A DNA stretch of 64,000 nt from Parageobacillus sp. KH3-4 (GTDB lineage: Bacteria; Bacillota; Bacilli; Bacillales; Anoxybacillaceae): assembly GCF_022846435.1 (NCBI RefSeq), contig NZ_AP025627.1:2886001-2950000 (forward strand). The letters are read 5' to 3'. Positions 18,362 through 26,198 of the stretch are shown one piece after another; position 1 is the stretch's first letter; each line of letters begins with the position of its first letter. The notes under the pieces were generated by a model. The model saw only the letters and a list, made by a program, of their open reading frames with translations. It searched no databases and was not told the DNA's origin. Made by a program: the position numbers and the translations under genes.

Positions 18362-19265
18362 TGATATTCCCTCCAGTTGCTTCTAAAAAAATATCTTCAA
18401 GGCTTTGTTTAGAGCGATAAATATAATACAAATCAATGTTGTAAGAAACAAGAGCTTTGACTACAGAAGGAATATCTTCTTCCTTCATCTGTATGAACAA
18501 TGCATGGTCTTTCACGCGGATTGGCGCCCCTTCGAACTCTTTCCCCAAAACTTGCGCTGCTTTTTCCACGTCGCCCACAATAAATGTAATTTCTTCTTGT
18601 GCCGATTTTTCCGTAATGTCGTATGTTTTTATATGTTTGCCGTTTTGAATAATTACGACGCGATCGCACATCAGTTCAATCTCTGCTAGCAAATGGCTCG
18701 ATACTAATATTGCTGTTCCTTCATGGCGGGCAACTTTTTTTAAATAATCCCGCATTTCGCGGATTCCTGCAGGATCAAGCCCATTCGTAGGTTCGTCCAA
18801 AATCAAAAGGGAAGGACGATGTAAAAGGGCTTGTGCAATCCCGAGACGCTGTCTCATTCCTAAAGAATATGTTTTTGTTTTCTTATGTATTGCATGTTCA
18901 AGACCGAGCAATTCCACAATTTCTTTGATTCGTTCAACCGTTACTCCTTTTGCCATTCGGGCATAATATTTTAAATTATCATAGCCGCTTAAAAATGGAT
19001 AAAATGACGGGGCTTCGACGACGACTCCGACTTTCGAAATAGCTTGTTTAAAGTTCGTCTTTATGCTGTGCCCCTCAATAAAAATGTCTCCTTCTGTGAT
19101 TGACGCTAAACCAACTATCATTCGCATTGTCGTCGTTTTTCCTGCACCGTTCGGCCCTAATAATCCTAATATTTCCCCCCGCTTTATATGAAAGGAAAGA
19201 GAATCTACAATAGTTTTGTTATCTATTTTTTTCGTAACGCTTTGTACTTCCAATACATGTTCCAT
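18354..19265 (-). CDS. ABC transporter ATP-binding protein (BcrA-like)
   Basis: This 303-residue ATPase shows Walker A LLGPNGAGKTTTMR (about residues 36-49), the signature YSLGMRQRLGIA (about 135), Walker B LLILDEPTNGLDP (about 153-165) and switch His in VSSHLLAE. A C-terminal extension of about 80 residues after the core (TFIVGDVEKA...) is typical of bacitracin/lantibiotic-type export ATPases. It powers the permease encoded downstream, with which it overlaps. The ATG at 19265 follows a GGGGTGG site. No two-component regulator is adjacent. Confidence 0.92.
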   Translation of the reverse strand: MEHVLEVQSVTKKIDNKTIVDSLSFHIKRGEILGLLGPNGAGKTTTMRMIVGLASITEGDIFIEGHSIKTNFKQAISKVGVVVEAPSFYPFLSGYDNLKYYARMAKGVTVERIKEIVELLGLEHAIHKKTKTYSLGMRQRLGIAQALLHRPSLLILDEPTNGLDPAGIREMRDYLKKVARHEGTAILVSSHLLAEIELMCDRVVIIQNGKHIKTYDITEKSAQEEITFIVGDVEKAAQVLGKEFEGAPIRVKDHALFIQMKEEDIPSVVKALVSYNIDLYYIYRSKQSLEDIFLEATGGNIIE

Positions 19266-19480
19266 CTTATTTATCCACCCCTTTTCTTTTCAACGCAACT
19301 CGGAGATTTGAAAGATTTTTTAACGTATCAACCGGTTATCCCATCTGTTAACAACCAATGGAATTAAGCAATTTTTCTAGTAACATGATAATCTGTTTTC
19401 CCATATTCCACAAATTCATGAACAAATCGTCGATTTATAAAGCTTTCGTCATTATTTTACTTTTGTAAGATTCACTATAA

Positions 19481-19516
19481 AAACAAAAACCCGAACTCTC
19501 ATCCTGAGTTCGGGTT
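19481..19516 (-). terminator. Terminator downstream of the tRNA-like copy
   Basis: AACCCGAACTC (19488-19498) pairs with GAGTTCGGGTT (19506-19516), followed on the minus strand by TTTTTGTTTTT. It is probably the original terminator of the tRNA-Val gene before the element inserted. Confidence 0.85.
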
Positions 19517-19524
19517 TCTTATGA

Positions 19525-19598
19525 TGATTCCGACTGGGCTCGAACCAGCGACCTCCACCCTGTCAAGGTAGGGGTATTTCCAGCTGAGCTGCGGAATC
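19525..19598 (-). repeat. tRNA-Val-like attachment-site copy (att, degenerate 5' half)
   Basis: Bases 19525-19569 repeat exactly the 3' 45 bases of the intact tRNA-Val gene at 34001-34045 (anticodon loop, T-arm, acceptor 3' strand). The 5' half retains GATTCCG-AGCTCAGCTGG but has lost the D-stem partner and the 5' anticodon stem and is one base longer, so it is not a functional tRNA. This is the distal attachment site of the integrated element. Confidence 0.85.
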
Positions 19599-19661
19599 AT
19601 GCTATATATACCGCTATTTTTATTGAAAATTACCGTGACTTTCATCTTATTTTCTAATAGC

Positions 19662-19681
19662 TTGTGACCAATTTGTGACCA
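19662..19681 (+). promoter_or_regulatory. Putative integrase arm-type sites, left end
   Basis: TTGTGACCA occurs twice (19662-19670 and 19673-19681), starting 93 bases inside the left att core. The same motif pair occurs just inside the right core. See the right-end entry. Confidence 0.5.
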
Positions 19682-19896
19682 AAAAAACTAAACTCTTGAG
19701 CCTGTGGATGAAGGTTTCCTTTAATTGTATGCTTCAATTTTTAAATCAAAAAGACAGGGAGCTTGTACGTTACTCTCTGTCTTTGGTTTATAATTTGTCT
19801 ATCCCGAAAATAAAGAAGATTTATCTTCATACTACGTTGTGTAAAGAATTTTTCATGGATGTCTCTGTTAAATTTCAATGTTGTTTTAGGCCACAG

Positions 19897-19926
19897 AAAA
19901 AAGACCGAAATTAGTCGGTCTTTTTT
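19897..19926. terminator. Perfect bidirectional terminator
   Basis: AAAAAAGACCGA (19897-19908) and TCGGTCTTTTTT (19915-19926) form a 12-bp stem with T-runs in both directions. Confidence 0.85.
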
Positions 19927-19932
19927 GTATGT

Positions 19933-19967
19933 CTTGTTCAACTATCGCCAACCGTTAGTTGAACAAG
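19933..19967. repeat. Palindrome CTTGTTCAACTA/TAGTTGAACAAG
   Basis: A perfect 12-bp inverted repeat with an 11-base centre. It shares CCGTTAGTTGAA with the palindrome at 14265-14320. Confidence 0.65.
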
Positions 19968-19977
19968 TTCATAATTA

Positions 19978-20200
19978 AATTAACTTCTTCACAAATAAAA
20001 CTCTATCTTGATTTGGTCCATCATAATCGTATATACAGAGATTCCGTTCATTTCTTTATCTCCGTTTTTTTCGATTTCAAATCCCATTTTTGTATGAAAT
20101 GCAATGGAAACTGTGTTCACTGGTGAAGTTACATAACGGACAATATTCCGACCATTCTTTTTAACAATATCAAAAAAATTCATTGTAAAGTTGTCTTCCA
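19978..20200 (-). pseudogene. GNAT acetyltransferase, C-terminal fragment
   Basis: The minus strand encodes [19 protein letters not shown] and, after loss of one base, [17 protein letters not shown]. This is the typical end of a GNAT acetyltransferase (KMGF motif, DYDGP...RVLF tail). The catalytic N-terminal half is absent. It is a decayed fragment inside the left end of the island. Confidence 0.7.
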
Positions 20201-20257
20201 ATACCAATCGAGACGTGGAAACTGTTACGACAACGCTTGTATGGAGTAATTTCATAG

Positions 20258-20500
20258 CCTAATCAAGAAAGAATGCATCTATCTGAATCGATTCCGTACG
20301 CGGAAAGAAGCAAAACAAGCGATTTTCGAATACATTGAATGCTTCTACAACCGTAAAAGAAGTCAATTCAGTCCTTGGCTATGTATCGTCATGTGAATTT
20401 GAAGCTGCATATTACGCTAACCAAAGAAAAGTAACTGCATAAATTCAGCTATTTCTCTCTGTTTAACGTGTCCGTTTTCTTGACATAACACCATTGTATT
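20258..20500 (+). pseudogene. IS3-family (IS150-like) transposase OrfB, C-terminal scrap
   Basis: Plus-strand frames encode NRFRTRKEAKQAIFEYIEC and, after a frameshift, SSCEFEAAYYANQRKVTA. These are the conserved end of IS3-type OrfB integrase proteins, followed by an IR-like end (TGTCCGTTTTCTTGACA) at 20469-20485. Everything upstream is lost. Confidence 0.8.
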
Positions 20501-20526
20501 TATTTTATTTATATATAATGAAAAGT

Positions 20527-20570
20527 AAAGAGAGATTATAGTAATACAATTACTATAATCTCTCTTTTTG
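20527..20570. terminator. Long hairpin terminator after the SIR2 gene
   Basis: A perfect 19-bp stem (20527-20545 with 20549-20567) with a 3-base loop, followed by T5 on the plus strand and T-rich sequence on the minus strand. It ends the leftward ParA-SIR2 transcript. Confidence 0.85.
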
Positions 20571-20596
20571 TCTCTAAACCTCGCCTCTATCGGATA

Positions 20597-21460
20597 TTAC
20601 GGTATCTTACGTTCTTCTCTCAAACCTAAAACTAAGTTCTTAAGTTCTTCAATGTTCTCTTGGAAATTATCGTGGCTCGGTCCATATTCTAGACACCTAA
20701 CATTATATGTATCCTCCCAATGTTTAATTATGTGCTTTGATACCCCCTCTTTTATAACAATGTAGTGAGGAGCTGCACTACTTGATGTGTTCCGTATTGA
20801 TTGTAACACTAGATTAATATCTGGATCATTTAAACTATATCCGAGAAATAGTACAGTGTGAGTTTGGAAAAGTGCCTTTAGTAAAGAATAAAACTCTGGG
20901 TACTTTTCTTGAGCTTCATAGTATTGTTTGGATGTAAATATTATTTCATCTGTATCATCAATTGACCCGTGCGCTTTAATAATCACATTTTCTGGAGATT
21001 TTATATTTGCAATAATTGATTTTGTTTTTTGATAATCATATATTACATAGTGCGGTTCGTTACAAAAATTATCATAAATTTTGTCGAAATTCGTTGTAAT
21101 CACAATTTTGCTATCTATTGCCTTAATTGCTTTATGCACAGGAGACGGCTTAAATCTCCCTCTTGAGAATTTATCCTTTAAATACTTACTAAATGCTCCT
21201 GAATCACATAAATCATAAATTGCTTGTAATGCTAGCAGATAATTTTCTTGATCTATCATTCTATTAATAAAATCCAAATCTTCTGGTCTTGCATTATTAA
21301 TAATCAAATTTTTTATGTTCTTCAGAAAATCTCCCCATGTTTCTGGAGATTTTCCTTCGTCATTTACAGCTGTAGCAGACACTCCTGAGCCCAAAAACAA
21401 TATTGCCCTTCTATATGCTATTTCTTCTATCAAATTTTCTGGCCAAACTATCTTACTCAT
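20597..21460 (-). CDS. SIR2-family protein (candidate NAD-hydrolysing defence effector)
   Basis: This protein is 287 residues from the ATG at 21460, which overlaps the ParA stop; a TTG at 21472 is also in frame. It has the SIR2-like set: ILFLGSGVS (about 20-28), VITTNFDKIYD (about 115-125), KAHGSIDD with the catalytic His (about 160), and VLFLGYSLNDPDI (about 205). The pattern fits the prokaryotic SIR2 branch used in anti-phage defence (Thoeris ThsA, DSR, SIR2-HerA), whose members deplete NAD+ upon infection. No other domain is fused, so sensing probably depends on the overlapping upstream ParA-like ATPase. This two-gene arrangement is not a system I can name. Confidence 0.85.
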   Translation of the reverse strand: MSKIVWPENLIEEIAYRRAILFLGSGVSATAVNDEGKSPETWGDFLKNIKNLIINNARPEDLDFINRMIDQENYLLALQAIYDLCDSGAFSKYLKDKFSRGRFKPSPVHKAIKAIDSKIVITTNFDKIYDNFCNEPHYVIYDYQKTKSIIANIKSPENVIIKAHGSIDDTDEIIFTSKQYYEAQEKYPEFYSLLKALFQTHTVLFLGYSLNDPDINLVLQSIRNTSSSAAPHYIVIKEGVSKHIIKHWEDTYNVRCLEYGPSHDNFQENIEELKNLVLGLREERKIP

Positions 21461-22526
21461 CTTTATCACCAATATTTGTTAAGAAGTTCACATCTTTATC
21501 ACCAATATTTCTTAAGAAATTCAAAGCTATTTTATGAATAAACTCTGTATATTCAACAACACTACTAGTTTGATTACCTCTTATACCACTTTTATAGTCT
21601 AGATTAAAGATCGGCATATTTGAGGTCTGAGAAAGCGGCACTATACTATATACATAAGGTATATCACCTAACTTAATATCCTCTTCGTTTATATGGCTAG
21701 GGATAAACTTTCCTAAATATCTTAAAATTGTACCGTGCATGTCTTTAATCACTTTTTCATAGGCTTGTACAGGTCTGACTTTACCTTTAAATTTCCTTTT
21801 CGAATACTGTTGAATAGAATATCCGATAAATCTGGTATACTTTTTAACGTCTGTGTTTATTAAGTATTTTTCACTAAAAGCCTCTAAATCAAAGCCGGGA
21901 TCACTCTTTTGTAAATTGTTTAATGCATCTGTGTATAACTCCATCCATCTAGTCATCCATGTACCAATATTTTCTATTCCTAATAAACTAAATATGTCAG
22001 ATCCCATTGGTGTAAAAAAGTAGTCTGTATTAAGAAGAATACTTCTATTCAACGCCCCCAAAGAAGGTCCCACATCAATAAATACATAATCATACTCTGA
22101 AACCCAAGGTTTTAATTGATTTAACCAATTTAACTTTCTTAACTCTCCCTTATCCTGTCCAAGAGTACCATTCCAACTACGACTCATTAGATCGTCTATA
22201 ATAGCAAGCTTAGGATGTCCAGGTATTAAATCAATTTTATAATGATTTTCTTCTTTTTTAACTGGAATACCGCAGTTTTCCAACCTAGGTTCGCCTTCAT
22301 CCATATTTTCAAAATAGTTAAAAATAGTCTTATGAATCGGTTTTTCACCATAGTATTCATCCCATTTATCTTCTGGTATTATTAACTGAGTTGAATTAGA
22401 TTGAGGATCTAAATCTATTAAAAGAACTTTTTTATTTAGTTTTATACTTAGGTAACTTGCCAAATTTACAACTGTTGTTGTTTTACCTACTCCACCTTTG
22501 TTATTAAAAAAAGTAATTACTTTCAT
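21453..22526 (-). CDS. ParA/MinD-family ATPase coupled to SIR2
   Basis: This protein is 357 residues from the ATG at 22526, behind GGGAG; a GTG 15 bases upstream is in frame. It has the deviant Walker A FFNNKGGVGKTTTVVNLA (about residues 6-23) with the signature lysine, LLIDLDPQSNST (A' motif) and YVFIDVGPSLGALN (Walker B). At 357 residues it is longer than partition ParA proteins (about 260). No ParB gene or parS-like repeats are nearby, and it overlaps a SIR2 gene. It is more likely a regulator or sensor of the SIR2 effector than a segregation protein. The last 22 residues contain a tandem repeat (FLRNIGDKDVN / FLTNIGDKDE) from a 33-bp duplication. Confidence 0.85.
   Translation of the reverse strand: MKVITFFNNKGGVGKTTTVVNLASYLSIKLNKKVLLIDLDPQSNSTQLIIPEDKWDEYYGEKPIHKTIFNYFENMDEGEPRLENCGIPVKKEENHYKIDLIPGHPKLAIIDDLMSRSWNGTLGQDKGELRKLNWLNQLKPWVSEYDYVFIDVGPSLGALNRSILLNTDYFFTPMGSDIFSLLGIENIGTWMTRWMELYTDALNNLQKSDPGFDLEAFSEKYLINTDVKKYTRFIGYSIQQYSKRKFKGKVRPVQAYEKVIKDMHGTILRYLGKFIPSHINEEDIKLGDIPYVYSIVPLSQTSNMPIFNLDYKSGIRGNQTSSVVEYTEFIHKIALNFLRNIGDKDVNFLTNIGDKDE
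21458..21523. repeat. 33-bp tandem duplication at the ParA/SIR2 junction
   Basis: Copies 21458-21490 and 21491-21523 differ at only two positions. The duplication lies in frame in the ParA C-terminus and covers the SIR2 translation-start region. Confidence 0.9.
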
Positions 22527-23096
22527 AATAGGCACTCCCACTATTTAAACATTTTTCCTTATTATAGAATTATATCATTTTTTAATTCCAATTTAAATCC
22601 TGTTCTCATGACTAAACTTTTCCTAAGCCTAATATTGCTCTTTCAACAATTCAACATCAGTTTGGGTAATAGGTATTACCTATTCAACGGCTTCCATGTT
22701 ACTAAAAGCCTTCCTCGAACCTATATAGAAAAATTATCCCTTGGTCACTAAACCAAAGGGGTAGTATTCACTTAACCTGTGGTTATAATTTGCGTTTTTG
22801 ACATACTGTCACATCTCAAATCTTACTGCTTTTTCATGAAACCAAGTATAAGTTCCTCGCAAAAACATTGGTCATATTTTGGTCACAAACCATCGAAAAC
22901 TAACGGAAACTGTAGAATATTTCACTACTTAATAATCACCTTAAAAGCTTGATATAAAGGCATTTTAGAACACTTTAGAAAACTATAAGAAAAAAGCGTT
23001 GGGATGAAAAACAGCAGGAATAGTATATTGTGTGAATGTACATGGATTCCTTGAAGTTGAAATTTGTGTTTGGATTTGATGTAGTAGGACGTTGAA
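22527..23096. other. Intergenic stretch upstream of parA-sir2
   Basis: About 570 bases between the ParA start and the end of the restriction gene. It contains an inverted copy of the TGGTCACAAA motif (22880-22889) like those near the att sites, and candidate A/T-rich promoter sequence. No gene is supported. Confidence 0.45.
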
Positions 23097-23136
23097 ATAA
23101 AAAAGAGAGACTTGCATTGGTTTGCTAGTCTCTTTT
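23097..23136 (-). terminator. Terminator of the restriction-endonuclease gene
   Basis: AAAAGAGAGACT (23101-23112) pairs with AGTCTCTTTT (23127-23136). The minus strand continues with a T-run directly after the stop at 23137. Confidence 0.8.
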
Positions 23137-23760
23137 CTATATCCATTTCTTTATTGAACGCTTTGACATTCCATCTTTTCCTTTAGGGATTATTTCCACT
23201 GAGCTATCAAAAGCGTCAGCATTAAAGCCGATGAAGACAAAAGCTTTTCCTTCTGCATTTTCAAAGTATGGCTCCAATTCTTCGTAGTTTGTAACACGGT
23301 CAGTCAAATAGTAGGCCAATTCAAAAACTGGCATAAGAATTATTGCCATGTCTAATTCTTTACGGTTCAAACCTAACAATAGTTTTTGCATTGAACGGTG
23401 AGCAGACGAAATATTTCCTGTTTCAAATTCAAGTCCGACACGTCTTACTGTATCACCATCTCGAAATTCTTTGTAGACATCAATTGGACCGCCTTTTTTC
23501 TTTTCGTATTTTAAAACATCAAGCGGTTTCTCCCTAAACCAGTTGTATGTTTCTTCAAGCATTATATAGCAATTTTCTTTCAACGGTACTACACCGTTGA
23601 CATTTTTTTCGCTGTTATTTATAGTGAAGATATTTGAACCTTTTGGCCAAACAGACGAACTAATAGAGGTAATGACCTCATCATACGCCTGTTTACATAG
23701 TTTGTCGCTGGTTATCAACTGTTTGGCAATGTCTGTCATATAGACTTTATCAACCTTCAT
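23137..23760 (-). CDS. Type II restriction endonuclease, BglII/BstYI-like
   Basis: This protein is 207 residues from the ATG at 23760 (a GTG at 23772 lies close behind AAGGAGAGGG and may be used). The core GPIDVYKEFRDG then VGLEFETGN (acidic residues about 91, 108 and 110) followed by ISSAHRSMQKL resembles the BamHI/BglII class active site, where Asp, Glu-x-Glu replace the usual D-ExK. It lies directly downstream of an XRE controller and is divergent from a DNA methyltransferase, the classic C-R/M layout. The recognition site is not readable. If truly BglII/BstYI-like, a GATC-containing site is plausible. Confidence 0.75.
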   Translation of the reverse strand: MKVDKVYMTDIAKQLITSDKLCKQAYDEVITSISSSVWPKGSNIFTINNSEKNVNGVVPLKENCYIMLEETYNWFREKPLDVLKYEKKKGGPIDVYKEFRDGDTVRRVGLEFETGNISSAHRSMQKLLLGLNRKELDMAIILMPVFELAYYLTDRVTNYEELEPYFENAEGKAFVFIGFNADAFDSSVEIIPKGKDGMSKRSIKKWI

Positions 23761-23780
23761 GAAGAATAACACCCCTCTCC

Positions 23781-24032
23781 TTATGTTTCGTGGTCATCTT
23801 TGGGTTCGATGGAAGAAAAATCGAACAAATCCTTTGGGGTAACATTGAGGGCATGGGCTATCCTTTCGATGTTTTCCAAGGATACATTCCGTGTCCCACG
23901 CTCAATATCAGAAATGTAGGTTCTATGTAACCCACAACGGAAAGCTAATTCTTCCTGTGAAATCCCCATTGAAATCCTGATTTTGCGAACGTTTTTTCCG
24001 AACAAAATTCTGATATTATTTGACAAAGACAC
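23781..24032 (-). CDS. Restriction-modification controller (C) protein, XRE HTH
   Basis: This protein is 83 residues from a GTG at 24032 behind AAAGGCG; a TTG at 24047 is in frame. Nearly the whole protein is one XRE helix-turn-helix domain: VRKIRISMGISQEELAFR (helices 1-2), LHRTYISDIERGTRNVS (recognition helix with the SDIERG motif), NIERIAHALNVTP. Size and sequence are those of C proteins (C.BamHI, C.PvuII types), which activate their own operon and R gene and limit M expression. The R gene follows 20 bases later. The symmetric operator is seen at 24081-24110. Confidence 0.88.
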   Translation of the reverse strand: MSLSNNIRILFGKNVRKIRISMGISQEELAFRCGLHRTYISDIERGTRNVSLENIERIAHALNVTPKDLFDFSSIEPKDDHET

Positions 24033-24080
24033 ATCAACGCCTTTCAATTGACACTACTTCACTCGAATGATAGAATTTTC

Positions 24081-24110
24081 GTAGACAATGAGTCTACAGA
24101 CTATAAGTTA
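24081..24110. promoter_or_regulatory. C-box operator between the C and M genes
   Basis: GTAGAC (24081-24086) and GTCTAC (24092-24097) form a palindrome, immediately followed by AGACTATAAGT, a second half-site set resembling the PvuII-type C-box (ACT-x-ATAGTC). Its position in the divergent promoter region supports controller binding. Confidence 0.65.
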
Positions 24111-24125
24111 CATGGAGTGAAATAA

Positions 24126-25370
24126 ATGCGTTTCTTTAGTGTTTTTGATTTGGTTGTTCATCACGCAAGGCTCAGAGGGCATTCCGAAACGCAAATGTAT
24201 TCGTTTTTCCGAAAACATGGCATAAAAAAATCGGACTTACTTTGTACAAAAGATACTGGAATGATTCCTACTGATGAGCGTTTGCTTGGTGCAATTCTTA
24301 ATTATCTCGATATGTCCAAATTAGAACTTGAATTAGCTTTGGGAAGAATACCCTCTGGGTATGAACAGGCTTATTTACAAAATGTGAAGGAAATTGCAAA
24401 GTTACTTGAAAGCAGCAAACCGTCCACAAATAATGATTCCGTTCCACCAACTGTTCAACCTTATTTTTCAACAGAATATGGAAAATTATTTAAAGGGGAC
24501 TGCTTAAAGTTATTCAAGATGGTTCCAGATGAAAGTGTAGACTGTATTTTTGCAGACCCGCCTTTTAACCTCGACAAAGAATATGATGACGGAGTGGATG
24601 ACAGTAAATCCTACAGCACATACATTAGTTGGTGCTTTGCGTGGCTTGACGAATGTGTAAGAGTTTTAAAGCCAGGTGGTTCACTATTCATTTACAACAT
24701 CCCAAAGTGGCACACATATCTGTCCAACTACTTAAATAACAAGTTGAATTTTTGGGCTTGGATAGCCGTTGACATGAAATTCAACCTACCAATCCCGAAC
24801 CGACTTTACCCTGCACATTACAGCCTTCTCTATTATGTAAAGGGAAATAAGCCAAAGACTTTCAATCCTCAACGGATACCATTACAAACATGCCGTCATT
24901 GTGGTGGGGAAATTAAGGATTATGGCGGATACAAAAATAAGATGAATCCAAACGGAGTAAACATATCTGACGTTTGGACAGACATTTATCCAGTTAGACA
25001 TAGAAATTCTAAGAACAGGAAGTACAACGAATTACCTGTTAAACTGCTAGACCGTGTAATAACCATGAGTACCAACGAGAATGACGTTGTTCTTGACCCT
25101 TTTGGGGGTAGCGGTACAACATTCGCTGTTAGTGAATTGTTAAAACGAAGATGGATTGGATTTGAAATAGGTAATTGTGAAGTCATAAAGGAAAGGCTTA
25201 AAAATAAGGAAAAAGACATTGAATTGCTGAACAGAGTGTACGAGGAAAAGAATAAGCTGTTTCCCGACAAAGTAAAGGAATTACGAAGACGGAATGGTTT
25301 TTGGTTGGCAGAAGACTTTATGGAAAAAGAAGAACCAACCGAACCCGAACAAATATCACTCACGTTGTAA
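24126..25370 (+). CDS. Type II DNA methyltransferase, beta-class (DPPF motif, probably N6-adenine)
   Basis: This 414-residue protein has an N-terminal region of about 100 residues without motifs. Catalytic motif IV FADPPFNLD follows (about residues 142-150), then VRVLKPGGSLFIYNIP, a target-recognition region with a CRHCGGE half zinc-ribbon, ELPVKLLDRVI, and the SAM motif VLDPFGGSGTT (about 322-332). Catalysis before SAM binding is the beta order. DPPF favours N6-adenine methylation (N4-cytosine enzymes usually have SPPY/F). The ATG has a GGAG site. The gene is divergent from the C and R genes and should protect host DNA from the adjacent endonuclease. Confidence 0.9.
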   Translation: MRFFSVFDLVVHHARLRGHSETQMYSFFRKHGIKKSDLLCTKDTGMIPTDERLLGAILNYLDMSKLELELALGRIPSGYEQAYLQNVKEIAKLLESSKPSTNNDSVPPTVQPYFSTEYGKLFKGDCLKLFKMVPDESVDCIFADPPFNLDKEYDDGVDDSKSYSTYISWCFAWLDECVRVLKPGGSLFIYNIPKWHTYLSNYLNNKLNFWAWIAVDMKFNLPIPNRLYPAHYSLLYYVKGNKPKTFNPQRIPLQTCRHCGGEIKDYGGYKNKMNPNGVNISDVWTDIYPVRHRNSKNRKYNELPVKLLDRVITMSTNENDVVLDPFGGSGTTFAVSELLKRRWIGFEIGNCEVIKERLKNKEKDIELLNRVYEEKNKLFPDKVKELRRRNGFWLAEDFMEKEEPTEPEQISLTL

Positions 25371-25376
25371 TACCAG

Positions 25377-25406
25377 AACCTCTCGGTGATAATCCGTGAG
25401 GTTTTT
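25377..25406 (+). terminator. Terminator of the methyltransferase gene
   Basis: AACCTC (25377-25382) with GAGGTT (25398-25403), an inner CGG/CCG pairing, then T-run. Confidence 0.75.
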
Positions 25407-25574
25407 GCTCTTCCGTTCATCCATAATGAAGGAAGAAACACGCTTGAAGTTCATACGTTTTTACATAAATTTTCCGCTATACATTTAACTTTAGAATTGA
25501 CATTTCTCTTTATTAAAATCAAAATTTTATTAAATCCCTTGTACTGAAAAACAATTAAACAATTTAAGCACATA

Positions 25575-25612
25575 AAACAAGGTAGCTAAATTAAACAGCT
25601 ACCTTGTTTTAT
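25575..25612. terminator. Hairpin terminator
   Basis: AACAAGGTAGCT (25576-25587) pairs perfectly with AGCTACCTTGTT (25597-25608), with A/T tracts on both sides. It separates the RM locus from a decayed small gene. Confidence 0.8.
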
Positions 25613-25626
25613 AGATATTTCAGATA

Positions 25627-25986
25627 TTAATTTGTTGGTCTTAATTCATTCCACTTATTTTTTATTAATGCTCGGTGAGATTTGACCCATGGTATAAATT
25701 TTTTCTAACCACGATGGGATACTTCCAGATAGTCGCTCTAAATTGTCAATAGAATAACTCCCACTATAGTCTGTCATTTCTAGGTGAAAATGAGGGATAT
25801 TATTACCTTTTATTTGGTTTTATAACTATTTTTATCCTATTTTGCGATCTTGCTACTGTTTATATCATAGTCCCAGGAGGTGCATTCTTTGTTGCTTGAA
25901 TTGCTGCTTCAATATTAAATACTACTTAATAATTTTTTTATTTCATTCTCGTTAAACTCCAACTCATAAACATCAGCTCTTTTCAT
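25627..25986 (-). pseudogene. Decayed small gene, possibly DUF4160-like
   Basis: From an ATG at 25986 (behind GGAGAGA) the minus strand encodes MKRADVYELEFNENEIKKLL. Continuations in other frames are IEAAIQATKNAPPGTMI, TVARSQNRIKIVIKPNKR, NNIPHFHLEMTDYSGSYSI and, last, WNELRPTN. A frameshift near 25918, an in-frame stop near 25864 and two later frameshifts break about 118 codons. The PHFH segment and short length recall DUF4160 proteins, which often accompany DUF2442. That identity is tentative. DUF4160 function is unknown. Confidence 0.5.
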
Positions 25987-26198
25987 TATTATCTCTCCCT
26001 AATAAAAATGCCATGTTTGTATTAAATTTAAATCTCTGAGAATTATTAAAATCACATTAATTAGTTTTTTGAAAAACTTCTTTAGCGTTAGACTAATGTA
26101 AATGTAGAGCTGTTTATTACTATTACCTTTTTATAAAAAAGTGATAAGCTAACTCTCTGCTTTTCTGTCCAGCCACATAACCAGGTATCAATATAATC

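Noticed and set aside
19675-19914. 79-codon frame starting at GTG in the left end of the island
   Set aside because: Its start is one of the TGTGACCA repeats, it has no ribosome binding site, and it runs through a terminator.
21453-22526. Plasmid partition (ParAB) system
   Set aside because: No ParB-like gene, no parS-like repeats, longer protein and coupling to SIR2 argue against partition.
22925-23146. 73-codon frame overlapping the restriction-gene terminator
   Set aside because: Starts inside the end of the R gene and is hydrophobic by AT richness only.
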